The notes under the pieces were generated by a model. That model saw only the letters and a list, made by a program, of their open reading frames with translations. It did no database searches and was not told where the DNA came from. From assembly GCA_010015805.1 (NCBI GenBank), contig ML978126.1, positions 868,001 to 932,000 of the forward strand: 64,000 nucleotides of DNA, read 5' to 3'. The DNA comes from Rhizodiscina lignyota (taxonomy: Eukaryota; Ascomycota; Dothideomycetes; Aulographales; Rhizodiscinaceae). The position numbers and the translations under genes were made by a program. Below are positions 45,811 to 57,511 of this stretch, in pieces. How positions within the stretch are numbered: position 1 is the stretch's first letter; each line of letters opens with the position of its first letter.

Positions 45811-46463
45811 CGCGTCAACTACTCGCCACCATAAGGACGGATACAAAGGAATTTGTGCTCAAGTAGGAGAGAATTAGAAATGCGCGAGGCTGAGATTCCC
45901 CTCGTTGTTGGCGACGCTGCACCTGCATGGGTGAAATGACGAATGGGGACTTCGATTCAAGCACCTGCAGAAGAACAGAGCAACATGCGCAGAAGACAAT
46001 CTCTGGAAGACAAACTTATGAAACTACTCAAACCAAACAACAGGGCATCACTTCTGACTATGAGAATATCAACAACACTTGGAATAACGCTGGATAGACT
46101 TTCGATACTTGAAATATCGGCTCCGTATATACAATCGGATGTACTCTAGCTTTTTACGATTGGACCTACACTTGTGACGTGCACCGTGAAAGGATAGGTA
46201 GGAACTGACAATTTGAAGCTGTGGCATGTGGTCGTCAACCTTCTGTTGGAATATCATGGTCTCGTCTCAAACAAGCGACGACGAATCTGATCTTTTCAAG
46301 CGAGGGTGCGGGTCGAGACTCTCCGCCAATCACGTGTGTGGTGTGAGATGGAGGTCAAGGTCCGAGGGCTTTAAACATATTTTTCATCGAAAGCTTCAGG
46401 AGTCAATTACTACAGACTTTCCAAGTATCAACTTTCAATTGACTCTCCGAATTCAAATCCACC
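45811..46463. other. Divergent intergenic region
   Basis: About 0.65 kb between the minus-strand ULD gene and the plus-strand CMD-like gene. No coding or repeat signal was recognised. Confidence 0.4.
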
Positions 46464-46907
46464 ATGCCAGACGACAAGAACAACCGCAAGCTCGACTCCG
46501 CCAGCAAGGCGATGTTTGAGGAGGGCATCAAGGCCCGCCGCGAGGTCCTCGGCGATGCTCACGTCGACCGCTCGCTCCGCAATGCCACCGAATTCAGTCT
46601 GCCGATTCAACAGCTCGCCACCGAAGTAGGCTGGGGAGTCATCTGGACGCGTCCTGGGATTTCTCGCAAGACTCGATCGTACATGAACATTGGAATGCTG
46701 TGTGCGCTGGGGAAGAGTCACGAGCTGGGCGTGCACGTGAGAGGTGCAGTTCGGAACGGACTCACTGAGGAGGAGATCCAGGAGGCGCTGCTGCATGCGA
46801 CTGTCTATTCGGGCTTTCCGGCCGGCTTGGAAGCGTTTAGGGTTGCAGGGCAGGTGTTGGAGGAGATGAAGAAGAGTGGTGAGCTGCGGCCCAAGGCAAA
46901 GCTGTGA
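46464..46907 (+). CDS. Carboxymuconolactone decarboxylase (CMD)-like protein
   Basis: Single exon, 147 aa, the normal length of gamma-carboxymuconolactone decarboxylases of the beta-ketoadipate (protocatechuate) pathway. Seen: the substrate-binding region EVGWGVIWTRPGISRKTRSY, the helix MLCALGKSHELGVHVRGAVR with the conserved His, and EEIQEALLHATVYSGFPAGL. There is no CxxC peroxidase motif, so an AhpD-type thiol peroxidase is unlikely. No other protocatechuate-pathway gene lies nearby, so the true substrate could differ. The ATG context (CACCATGCC) is good. Confidence 0.9.
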   Translation: MPDDKNNRKLDSASKAMFEEGIKARREVLGDAHVDRSLRNATEFSLPIQQLATEVGWGVIWTRPGISRKTRSYMNIGMLCALGKSHELGVHVRGAVRNGLTEEEIQEALLHATVYSGFPAGLEAFRVAGQVLEEMKKSGELRPKAKL

Positions 46908-49900
46908 GGGATATCCGCAAATGGTGGGGGTTCGAGGGATTGGGGACTCAGATCGAGATAGTGGGAGTCATTTTCATGGAGATTACAAAGAAGGGTGCCA
47001 AATGAACAACCACGCCGGTGGTGAATCAATGACAATTGCTATCTTTGCGGCATTTTGTCGGCATTCAGCTTTCCATCTCTTCTTGCTCCGGGGACATACG
47101 ATAGAGATCTGTGCAAGGATCGCTGCTGCAAGCAACCAACGCCACAACGCAATGACCACGATTCCTGACCGGCCTTCCCAATTGATTCATGATTGTTCTG
47201 ACTTGATTAATCTACGTAATTCACCACTTTTTACACCCATTCCCCAACGCAAACGAGCGCTCCCCCAACAGGCAGATGAGAGAAGATAGAGGCGCCTCCC
47301 TTGGCTGTCTGCAGTGCTGCACCGCCTCGCGCCTTATTTCCACAGCTCGAGCACAAATGGTGCTGCCTCAGGAATGCGCCTATCAGGCAAAGGAGACCGT
47401 GAGTCACATCGAAAGTGACTTGGGCATCTCTGTTCGAGGCCTTTGGGCACTCAACTCCACTTCCGTCCGGTCAGCAGTTGTATTTCGAATTGTCCACCGA
47501 GGACCCTGTATCTGTTGTTGCTTCGTAAGTCATTACGTGGAGTGCACGCCAGGGTCTTTCAGCTGGTGAACTGTCGCTCGACATGGGCGCTTAGAGCCTC
47601 ATTCCTCGGCTTCGGACATCTCACCCAGGCAGCACGAGCAGAGAAGCAAAACGGAGAGATTTCGAACTTCACCGCACCTCTCAGAGTGCGCGACTGCGGG
47701 ATTAAAGTAAGGGTGGGTTACGACCGAGAGCGGCCGCCAGCCCGCTCGTGATTTTTAGAGGTGAGGCGGTGCACTGCTCGACGCAGCCTCATATTTCGAT
47801 AGTGTGAAACGGAACACCTTCCAATTCGACCTGCCACAACAGTACAACCACGATCCCCCAGCACTCCTCAAAGGGCTGCAGACGGCCAGGAACGCGGTCA
47901 TAACGTCCCTGTCACGCTGTAATTCCGGCAGAAAGCAATCGTGCTTGCTAGAATGGTACCTGGGCTTGTGCAAGGCAGAGCTGCCACTAATGCAGGACAG
48001 GTTAGACGAGGCTGTGCGTTTTCAGCTTCCACCACCAATCAGCGAAAATTCCACCACATTTCCTATCGTGAATGGCTTGGTCAAATCGGTGTGGTACTAT
48101 GTCCTGCAGCAGTGGCTGTGACGTCTTTGCTCCCTGTGCGGCCGTTTCAAAGCCAGCAGCCGGCGCGGACGCTTCTGCGTTAGGGCGTCTTTGATACGTC
48201 CAAATCTGACGCCACATCTCATCCAGTTGCCTTGCCAGCAATTTTCCCTCATCGCAAATGCTGAGCATGCCAACGCGCTAATAGTTACGGCCTTTTGGCT
48301 TGCGGCGCATGCTGGAGATTGTCTATCCATCCCGAGTCCCCCGGTGAGCTTGATGGGCGAGACCGAGGACCGAAAGGTCAGGGTTTGGGGGCCTCTTTTT
48401 GGACCTTTTTGTCGTGTGTGTCATAAGTCCAAGGCAGCGAGGCGCTGCAATTGGTTTCTTAAAGGCGTTGCCTGATTGTCCCCTGCTCGCCCTCTCTCCG
48501 CCCTAGTCTGTCATGAGGCCGCTCAGGATTCAAATAGTATTGTACTTCGCCTGCTTTGTGCCTTCTTCAATCAACAGACCAAGCCTTCGAACAGTCTTAA
48601 AAGCCTCGCAAGCCACTTTGCACTACCTGACTCCTTTTATTCCTACATCTGAGACACAAGACCAAGCAGACATCAATCCAAACAATGTCGGTTACGAAAT
48701 CAAACTCCTTCTTCACGATTGTGTTGAACGACACGAAGCCAAACAACTTCAACGACGAACGGAAAGCGGCCACACTGATATACATCAAAGGAACGCGGCC
48801 AGCACCAATGAAAGGGGGGCCATCAAAAGCAGGAGTTGACGATGATGATGATGACCAGAAGACCGGAGGAAATTAGATGAAGAGAAAATGTTCGTCGTCG
48901 AGATGATGAGCGTTGGAGAATGGTGTTGATGGTTACCTCATAGGGCAATGACTCGCTCGCAGCTCGGAGATCCCAGCAGCGACATTCATTCCGAGTCACC
49001 AAAAAAATATCCCGGACACCAAACGACGAGACGACCAAAAATTCAACGACCAAAAAAATTCGATTCTTTTCGTTGACGATGCTGCCACTCTGACAGAACG
49101 CAGAGTGGCTCATCGCCGACTCCAGCAACACATTTTGGATAGACGGCATCCTGTCACCGGTCAACCGCACTGTCTCTGCCTCAAGGCAGCAAGCGCACGG
49201 CCTTGCTTTCCCTACAACATTGCATAGCGAGGCGTTCACGGTCTGCACTTCTCTCATCCAGTGGCAGGCAGGCCTTGCATCGCTTCTCATGTTTGGGATG
49301 TACGGAGTACTTGGGTCATCATAGAGTAGAAGGATTGGGTTGTCTTTCGCCCCGGCTCGTCTCGCGGCGCAGCGACGGTTATGGCATTGGGTACTGCTGG
49401 CGTTGGTGGAGCATTGGACTTTGATTGCATGATTGAAGGAGGAACGAAGACTGTACGATCAGATTGTCAGACATAGAACAAGGGCAGAATGATATGATTA
49501 TGAGAGATGAAGAAGACGACAAGGAGGAGAAGTCAACGTTCCAAGATTGAAACTCGGGTTTTAGGTAGAAATGCATTGGGATAGGAGGTAGGATTCGCAT
49601 CCAATGAAAACGGCTGAATGCCAGCGCACTCCTCTCCACAAAAATGACTCGCACGTGGACATTTTAGGTCTCCTTAGTCCCCATCTCGCGCCTCCGCGCC
49701 GTCTCACTCACCTACCTCTTCCCTCGTCCGAAGCCGTCGACACAATTTTCACGATCCCCACATGCCTCCATCAATCCTTTCTCTTGCACGTGTAGCGATC
49801 GCCGACCCCTTCGATGCTAATGTGGCCTTTGCGGCCCGCAACCGCTCGATGACTTGCGCCCAGGGCTCCGCTCCCAGGACACCCGCAGGCTATTACGAAA

Positions 49901-50317
49901 TGAATTGCCGGATGGAGCATCGCGCTCCTACATCGCAACGAATCTTGCACCTAAGCTGTCCAGGACGCTGTCAGTGTTGGCAGGAGGGGAATGTTTCATG
50001 TCATCTCGCGTGTAACTGCGTCAGTGAGGTGGAAATTCCAAGCAATGGCGCGAGGCGAGCTGGTCACGTTGGAGTAGTGGCTCCTGGCGATTGAAGCCCG
50101 CGGAGTTGAAGACGTGATACAAGTACCTGGGTAGGCGATCGTCGTGTTCAGCTTTCGTTTTTCTTGTATATGCGAGTCTCGCGTCATTCCTAGAGTAATT
50201 GTCGTTGTTCTGCGCTCCCTTTGTTCTCGTATACTCAACCTCCTTCTCATCTCACTATCAACCTTCAAGACGGATCAGACACCTTTATTACCAAAGCACG
50301 GGAGGACATCAGGCACT
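46908..50317. other. Gene-free stretch of 3.4 kb
   Basis: The longest gap in the window. Many open frames of 60-155 codons exist on both strands, but none has a domain, a signal peptide with a sensible mature part, or a splice partner. A (GAT)n run lies at 48841-48853. No tRNA, transposon end or satellite repeat was recognised. It is not AT-rich, so it does not look RIP-mutated. Confidence 0.5.
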
Positions 50318-50877
50318 ATGGGAAGCGGAGGTGACAGCGCCGTCACCCACACTGGTCGTGGAGGTGCTGGTAAGCAATTGACTCTAGTTGGCATTCCATC
50401 TGACCATGATTGTCTTTGTTGCGCTTCCACGAACCTCCCCAGACCATCGAAATTTGGGACGGCGCAAATCACATTTGCGCTAATCGCTGTCCTAAGACTT
50501 TCCATAAATTTACGCGCTTCGAAATTGACGATTGTCTCATAGGAAACATAAAACCCAAGTCTCCCTCGATCAAGCCCATCGACCTCTCCACTCCCACCCT
50601 CAAGCAATCAACCTACACAACGGGCCGTGGTGGAACTGGCAACATGGCGCGTAACGACCCGGATCATCCAGAGATTGCCCGCGCGGCGCAAGACGTCGAG
50701 GCACCTCGTGCGACAGGAAAGACTAGCACCGAAGCCAACTTCCATGTTGGCAGAGGCGGCGCGGCGAATGTGGTGAGGAGCAGTGAGGACAGCGGCGCGA
50801 CCCAGAGGAGTGGAAGCAAGGAGAGGGCAGCACATCTGGTGGATAAAGGGAAGGAGATGCTTGGTCTGAAGAAATAG
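50318..50877 (+). CDS. DUF3602 small protein (TGRGGxGN repeats)
   Basis: Exons 50318-50369 and 50543-50877 with a 173-nt intron (GTAAGC to CTCATAG, phase 1) give 128 aa. The defining GRGG motifs occur three times: HTGRGGAGN (formed across the splice), YTTGRGGTGN and FHVGRGGAANV. The C-terminus has a Lys-rich helix (LVDKGKEMLGLKK). The family is confined to fungi, predicted disordered, and reported among stress-induced and spore-associated transcripts; no biochemical role is known. The splice is supported because it completes the first motif exactly. Confidence 0.83.
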
Positions 50878-51817
50878 AGGTCGTCTACCTCCGCGCAGAA
50901 CAGAATGTCTCGATTAAGCTTGGAGTCGGAGTTTGGACACGGGCAGATGGGAGTGCCAAACGTTTCGGCCCTGAGCATTTCGGTTCTCGTCACTGTTTTT
51001 GGTGACAAAAGCAGCTCCCCTGTCGTCGCCCTTAAGCTGGACGATTTTTCCGTCTCGTTTCTGTTTTGGAATCGGTAATAGCAACGAATTTGACACTTGA
51101 ATCTATCGAAAGCTCGGCAATTCCGATGATCCCAAAATACATCTGTCAAAGCTCATCGGACAATTTCAGCAGCGGGGAGTGCGGTGCTGCGTACCCTGCA
51201 TTTGTTCAATGCTTGACTCGCTCCCACGCAAGACGTCACTTCAAACAGAGTGCTGAGAGGCTTGCCAAATGCATGTCATCCATTATCATGAAACTCCAGC
51301 CGAAACTACACGCTTGAATCAGTTTTGAATCGATAGTGGCACCGCCCCAGCCACATTCTCTCATCTCCACTTTCTGCTCCAGCCCCGTGCTCGCGCCCAT
51401 GCACGTCAGCTGCGCTGCCAGAAAACTTGCGCGCAAGTCCATGGAACCTGCTCAGCCTCGTCTGCAATTTGAACCACCCACCCTCTTGATCTTGCGGACG
51501 CTCCCGAGGTCTCGGCCGCAGTTGCACTCCTGGCAAGTTCAAAAGCTTCCTTCCGTCTCTTCTTTCCTGCTGTGCCTCTTCTCTTGTCCTCAGGCTTCAA
51601 CTCTCTTCCGTTTTCGAGTGGCCAAGCACCCCACAGTTTTTGGATCTGCTCTTCCTGCAGACCCTTCCCCTCCGCCTAGCTCCAAAGATCGTCAGGTCCC
51701 GTTTCGTCCACTCACCTTTGCTGCTCGCGGCGCACGACAGAAGGATCTATCCTCTCCCGCAGCGGACAAACAATCCCAGGAACCTATTTTTAAGACGTCA
51801 AGCAAACATCGCACAAC
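50878..51817. other. Intergenic region
   Basis: About 0.9 kb between the DUF3602 and Arg/Ser-rich genes, probably promoter and leader of the latter; pyrimidine-rich around 51540-51620. A 248-codon frame starting at 51336 overlaps the next gene in another frame and is not called. Confidence 0.4.
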
Positions 51818-52345
51818 ATGTGCCTCTTCAGCGTCCGTCGCGAGGAAGACTACGAACCGGTGCGCATTCGCGAGCGCCGTACACACGTTGTCCACCGAGA
51901 CCGCGCTCCTTCAATCAGAGCGTCGCGCGTCTCAGTCCAATCGACACACAGGGAGAGGGACTCCGCATACAGAGTCCCTGCACCAACCGCTCTCGCTATT
52001 CCAGCTCCGCAGCCAGTCCCAGTCTTCATCAAGCCCCCGACTCCTCCACCAGCTGCCCAAGCGACAGAAGCGCACTACGTGACAGTCTCTCCACGGAGCA
52101 GCTCCGAGGATAGCTACTACAGGAGAGAAGTGAGAGTCGAGAGGGACTATAGCCCTGCGAGGAGCCATCACAGCCATAGGAGTCGGAGCAGAGATAATCG
52201 TGGCAAAGATGATCGGTACGAGTATCAATATGTAGATGCGCCGCCCAGAAGTAGGAGCAGGCACCGCAGCAGGAGCCGATACGAGGATGATTATGACATT
52301 GAGTATACGAGGACGAGGGAGAGGGATAGGAGATATTATGATTGA
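51818..52345 (+). CDS. Small Arg/Ser/Tyr-rich fungal protein
   Basis: Single exon, 175 aa. It opens MCLFSVRREEDYEPVRIRE, a start I recall from a conserved fungal family. A Pro-rich middle (PAPQPVPVFIKPPTPPP) and an RS-like tail (HHSHRSRSRDNRGKDDRYEY, SRSRHRSRSRYEDDYD) follow. The whole protein looks disordered and basic. RS repeats suggest RNA- or splicing-related condensates, but no RNA-binding domain is present, so function is unknown. The ATG follows ACAAC, and no splice is needed. Confidence 0.68.
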   Translation: MCLFSVRREEDYEPVRIRERRTHVVHRDRAPSIRASRVSVQSTHRERDSAYRVPAPTALAIPAPQPVPVFIKPPTPPPAAQATEAHYVTVSPRSSSEDSYYRREVRVERDYSPARSHHSHRSRSRDNRGKDDRYEYQYVDAPPRSRSRHRSRSRYEDDYDIEYTRTRERDRRYYD

Positions 52346-52867
52346 GTGGCTTGTCTTTCGACAAGGCTGAGAAGAGTTCGATTCTCATATTCGGAGGAAC
52401 ATTCATGAAATCTTTGTGTATGCTTCCGGATATGGATGGCTACTTATGACATGATTTACGACATGCTTTTCACGGATATAGGCGAGGTAATGATTTATTT
52501 TGGCTTCACGATGAGAAGTTGGTATTATTCTCGCGCTCATAGATACGTTTGGGAATAGTATTGCAAAACTTTATGCAATTACACAGATTCCACGTTCCGA
52601 GCTCTGCACCTTGAGCAAATAAAAATATAGTTTTGCTTGGCTGCCTCAGGCATTAAGTGAATTGTTGTCAGTATACGTCACACATCGTGATGATGCGCAC
52701 GAGACATTTTCACGCGCAAACATGAAAATCACATTCCAACCACCAACAACGAAAAGCTTCAGCATGCGACCAACCACCTGCACACATCACAAATAACCTC
52801 CAATCCCGTCGTCTCTTCCGGCTCGCGTGTTCCGATCCGCTCGCGGGATCGAGAATGGGCTGAGACC
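52346..52867. other. Intergenic region
   Basis: A 522-base gap holding the promoter of the inositol phosphatase gene; AT-rich at 52480-52680. No gene seen. Confidence 0.35.
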
Positions 52868-55800
52868 ATGTCCATCCGCCTCTTAATCCGCGACTGGCCC
52901 AGTCGCTCGATCGCGCTCGCGACCTCCTCGCACGCCCTCATATTCCGCAGCAGCGGTTCGACCACTGCAGAACCTGCAGCGCATAACTTCAATGCCTCGT
53001 CGACCTCTCTGCCCGGCAACGGCCCCTCCGCGTACAAGATCGCCGTCGAGTTCGCACCTCTCGACAAGGTGGAACTGGAGGATTACCGAAGCTTAAGCAG
53101 TCTGAGCGTATATGGGACACTTGGGCTGATCACTCTTCAAGGAGAAGTGTTTCTATGCGTCGTAAGTGCGGCGGCTAAGACTGCGGCGGTGAGGCCTGGA
53201 GAGACAGTGCAGAGGATAATTGCTGTCGAGTTCCACTGTCTAAGTAGCTCGAACTATGATCACATTCTTAACGATGAGATAAATCCATATCCTACAGATA
53301 CGCTTGGAGACGATGGTTTCGAGTACGGGTCGGGCCAGGGCAAGAATCAGGGCGTGGTGGAACATCCTGCGATGGCGCTGAAGAAGCTGTTGAGCAGCGG
53401 GACGTTCTATTACAGCGCGGACTTTGATCTCACGAAGAGAATACAAGACCGAATGGCAGATGAGCATACGATTGCACTAGACAGTCTGGAGGGAGGCTTC
53501 CTATGGAACTCGTACATGATCCAGCCTCTCGTGGACTTTCGCTCGCGGCTGTCACAGCGAGAAAAAAGTGCACTGGACGCTTCGAAAATCCTCACATCTG
53601 CGATCAGAGGCTTTGCCTACACCATCAATATACCTGCCTCGTCTTCGCCTGCGCGGACTACCACTACTGGCCTTGCTTCGGCACTTACTCTTATCTCCCG
53701 CCTGTCGTGCAGAAGAGCTGGTACAAGGTTCAATAGCCGTGGTATTGACGACGACGGCAATGTCGCCAATTTCGTAGAGACGGAAACGATCTTCTGGTCT
53801 CCTTCCGGCATATGCTTCTCGTATGTTCAAGTACGCGGCAGCGTGCCAATCTTTTGGGAACAAGCAACTGGCTTGCTGCCAGGACAGCAGAAAATCACAG
53901 TCACACGCAGTGCGGAGGCGACGCAGCCGGCATTCGACAAGCACTTTGAAGGGCTGGAAGTCAGCTACGGGGCAGTTCACGTTGTCAATCTCCTTAGCCA
54001 CGAGAAGCCGGGAGAAATAGACCTTGCGGAGCGATACCACTATCACATCAGGCACAGCGTACTCAACAGGCCCGAACGAGATGAGAAAGGCGACGTGGTT
54101 GAAACTAGGCACCAGATGCTCATGGAGACTGAATACGATTTCCATGCCGAAACGAAAGGACCAACTGGATACGAGGCGGCAAATGGCATCAGACGCTATA
54201 TTCAGGATTCGGCGGATGGCTTTGCATATTTCCTATGTGAGGACGTAGAGGATCATCCCAGCTCCGGAGACAAGAAAGGTACCTATCTGATTAGAAGGCC
54301 CGTCCCAATTCTGCATCAGGAAGGTGTTTTCCGCACAAACTGTCTTGATTGCCTCGACCGCACCAATCTTGTCCAAACTATCGTTAGTCAGATGGCACTT
54401 GAGGAATTCCTCGGCCATCGCTCGGAACGTGGATCTCCAGATTTCTGGATGCGGCACTCAAGTCTATGGGCGGACAATGGCGATACTCTGAGCAAGATCT
54501 ATGCAGGCACCGGCGCTCTGAAGAGCTCTTTTACGAGAAGTGGGAAGATGAGTCTTGCGGGTGCTCTTGCAGACGTGAGGAAGAGCGCTACAAGGGCTTA
54601 CATTAACAATTTTGCGGATAAAGGGAGACAGAATACCATCGATATGCTTCTTGTGGGTGTTTTACTCAAAGCGAAGTGTGATAGAAATCTAACACAAACA
54701 GGGGAGATTAATCGAACAAAAACCGGTCCACCTTTTCGATCCAATCAATGACTACGTTCAGATGGAGCTCAACCGCCGAGCTGGAGAGTACTCATCCACA
54801 TCCAACATCAACATCCTAGTTGCTACATTCAACCTTAATGGCAAAGCCGAAGGGTTGTCAGCAGATCTTTCTCCTTGGTTATGTCCGAAGCTTCCATCTT
54901 TGGCTCAAAAGACACCGGAAATTGTTGCCGTTGGGTTCCAGGAGATCGTTGAACTCAGTCCACAGCAGATCATGTCCACTGACCCAGCACCGCGACAAGC
55001 GTGGGAGCATGCAGTGGTGCAGACGCTGAACGAAAATGCGAAGCAAATGGGTGAAGAGGAGTATGTTCTGTTGAGAGGAGGCCAGCTCGTAGGCGCAAGC
55101 TTGAGCGTCTTTGTGAAGGCTGGTGCTCTCCCCGGCATTAAGAACGTGGAAGGAGCTGTCAAGAAAACGGGCTTGTCGGGAATGGCAGGTAATAAGGGAG
55201 CGGTAGCCATTCGTATGGAATACCGAAATACTTCGATTTGCCTGGTTACAGCGCATTTGGCTGCCGGATTCGCGAACTACGAGGAACGGAACCGAGATTA
55301 TAAGACCATTAGCCACGGTCTACGGTTCCAAAGAAACAGATCTATTGAGGACCACGACACCGTGATCTGGCTCGGGGACTTCAATTACCGGATCGGCCTC
55401 AGCGATGATAAGGTGCGTCGGCTGATTGAGGTTGGTGATCTCGAGACGCTGTACAAAAATGACCAGCTCAACTTGCAAATGGTCTACGGTCTGACGTTTC
55501 CGTACTACTCGGAGGCCCGAATCACTTTCGACCCAACTTACAAGTACGACCTTGGAACAGACAATTACGACTCGAGCGACAAGCAACGCATTCCAGCATG
55601 GTGTGATCGCGTGCTGAGAAAGGGCGATAATCTGCGGCAGATTGCTTATGATGCTGCGCCATTGAAGTTTTCTGATCATAGACCTGTGTTTGCATCGTTT
55701 GAATGCACAATTAGCATCATAGACGAGAAGAGGAGAGAGAAGATGAATGCAGAAATTTACAAGATGAGGAAAGCGAGCCTTGGCGCTAGGAGCCGGATTG

Positions 55801-56894
55801 GTTCTTTGGTGTCTGATGGATTAGAAGATGAGGATGAGGATGAGGAAGAACTCCTTGGCTACGATCCCATCGAACCCGGCCTCCCACCCGCAAGCTCTGA
55901 TAAAAGAAAGTGGTGGCTGGATAATGGATATCCGGCAAGGTCAACGGTGGTGCCTCCGAAGAACGGTATGGCGCCGAATCCGCATCGTCCTGCTAACCCT
56001 TTCACGCCCAGCTCAGAACCAGACTGGGTGCACGTTGAGCGAGATCTTGGTGCTCCACGGCTACCACCTCGGACAAACACAAGCAGCAGCGTTTCATCAA
56101 CTGCGCCGTCTTCAAACGGCACGGTCGGACCACCTCGACAAATAGCAAGACGGAGGGTGCCTCCGCCTATGGACCCTTCAAAATCATTCACTCCTCCGCC
56201 GGACATTGGAAGACGTCCAATGTCGCAAATTGACAGCATTTCAGACGTGAGGCGATCTCAGCTCGACCGTTCAGACTCACGCGCATCGGTCCAATCCTTA
56301 CCACTACGCCCATCTCTCCCGCCCAAACCATCCACAAACAACGGTATAGTCCCACCTCCCACACCAGGCCGCAAGCCTTCTCAGAAAGGAGCACCTGCAA
56401 TCCCAAGGAAACCCCCCATGCTCAGCGCCCAAAGCACCGGCAACGCATCGCTCTTCTCACCAGCCGATGACGAAAGGAGATTGTCGTACGTTACTGCTGC
56501 AGAGAGTCTAACCCCGAGCATCTCGCGAGAATCTCGCCCAGATTCCCCGGCACAAACACCACAGCCTCCGCCGCCGAGACGAGGCGGAACGCCTCTCGCG
56601 GCTACAACGACGGCTTCTCCGCCGGGACCGCATAAGTTGCAGAAGACGCAAACTGCGTCGACGTTGTCGTCGGCTTCGACGGCTACGTTGGCGCCGGGTC
56701 CGGCACCGGGGAAGCTGAGGAAGACGCCGAGTCCGTCGAGACAAGGAAGGGGGAACGAGGCGGGTGTCATTCCGGCACTGCCCCCGAGGAGGGGAACGGG
56801 AGGTCCTGGAGCTGTGGGCAATGTGATGGATTTGGATGATGAAGGGGATAGAGAAGGGCTGAGGGATTGGGAGGTGCTACGGCCGGGACAGTGA
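52868..56894 (+). CDS. Synaptojanin-like polyphosphoinositide phosphatase (INP51/52/53 type)
   Basis: It dephosphorylates PI(4,5)P2 and other phosphoinositides at endocytic sites. Exons 52868-54652 and 54702-56894 (49-nt intron, donor GTGGGT, phase 0) give 1,325 aa. Residues ~1-600 are the Sac1 domain with intact catalytic CX5R motif in FRTNCLDCLDRTN (Cys ~492), so the Sac half should be active, unlike Inp51. From ~640 comes the 5-phosphatase domain: ILVATFNLNG, GFQEIVELSP, WLGDFNYRIG (~820), IPAWCDRVL and SDHRPVFASF, all catalytic. The last ~370 residues are Pro-rich (PPTPGRKPSQKG, TPQPPPPRRGGTP), likely SH3 ligands. The splice joins NTIDMLL to GRLIEQKPVHLFDPINDYV, matching the family. Confidence 0.96.
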
Positions 56895-57511
56895 GCTGGA
56901 ACTGGGCTTTGTATGTTAGCGAAATGAAAGGCTTGGTTTGATTGGAAGACTTCATCACGTTGCTCCTAGAGCTGTCAGTGATACCCTGGTGTCGAAAACA
57001 TGATCTCGTCAGAACTCACGGCCTACGATTCGCATATATCCCATGCAGGTGGAGAGATTTTGTGTCGGAAATTTGAATAATCTTTTCCCGGGCTGACTTG
57101 CCAAAGGTTTCATCATCATGGTGTTTAGTTGCTGATCAACAGCGCCCAAGACTAATGAACAGTAGCAATAGAGCGCAATGAAGCACAATCACTTGCAGAG
57201 ATTTTCAGAGCAAAAAGGGGTTCGCCCTGCACATGCTACTAACACAGGCCCATGGAACCGTGGAAGTTTGTTTGTTGATCTCGGGAAAATACTGCATCTT
57301 CTACGTTTTATGTTGTGAGCATCCGCACCGCAGCGGTACATGTTACAGAAATTCAAGCACAAAGGGGGTCCTCGAGAACTCGAAATTTGAACTGGATACA
57401 GTTTTGACAGTACAGAAATCTCTTCAGACGGATATATTGTCACACTGTGCCTCCTAGTCACTCCGAAGACCCATGGGTGCAGCCTGTCACTCAATGTTGT
57501 TCTAATTAGCA
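56895..57511. other. Convergent intergenic region
   Basis: About 0.6 kb between two 3' ends. No gene, repeat or RNA gene recognised. Confidence 0.4.

Noticed and set aside
48823-49290. 155-codon minus-strand frame in the gene-poor region
   Set aside because: No domain, no splice partner; its hydrophobic end comes from a GAT repeat read in antisense.
51336-52082. 248-codon plus-strand frame
   Set aside because: Overlaps the 51818 gene in another frame; that gene has a family-like start and RS tail, this frame has neither.
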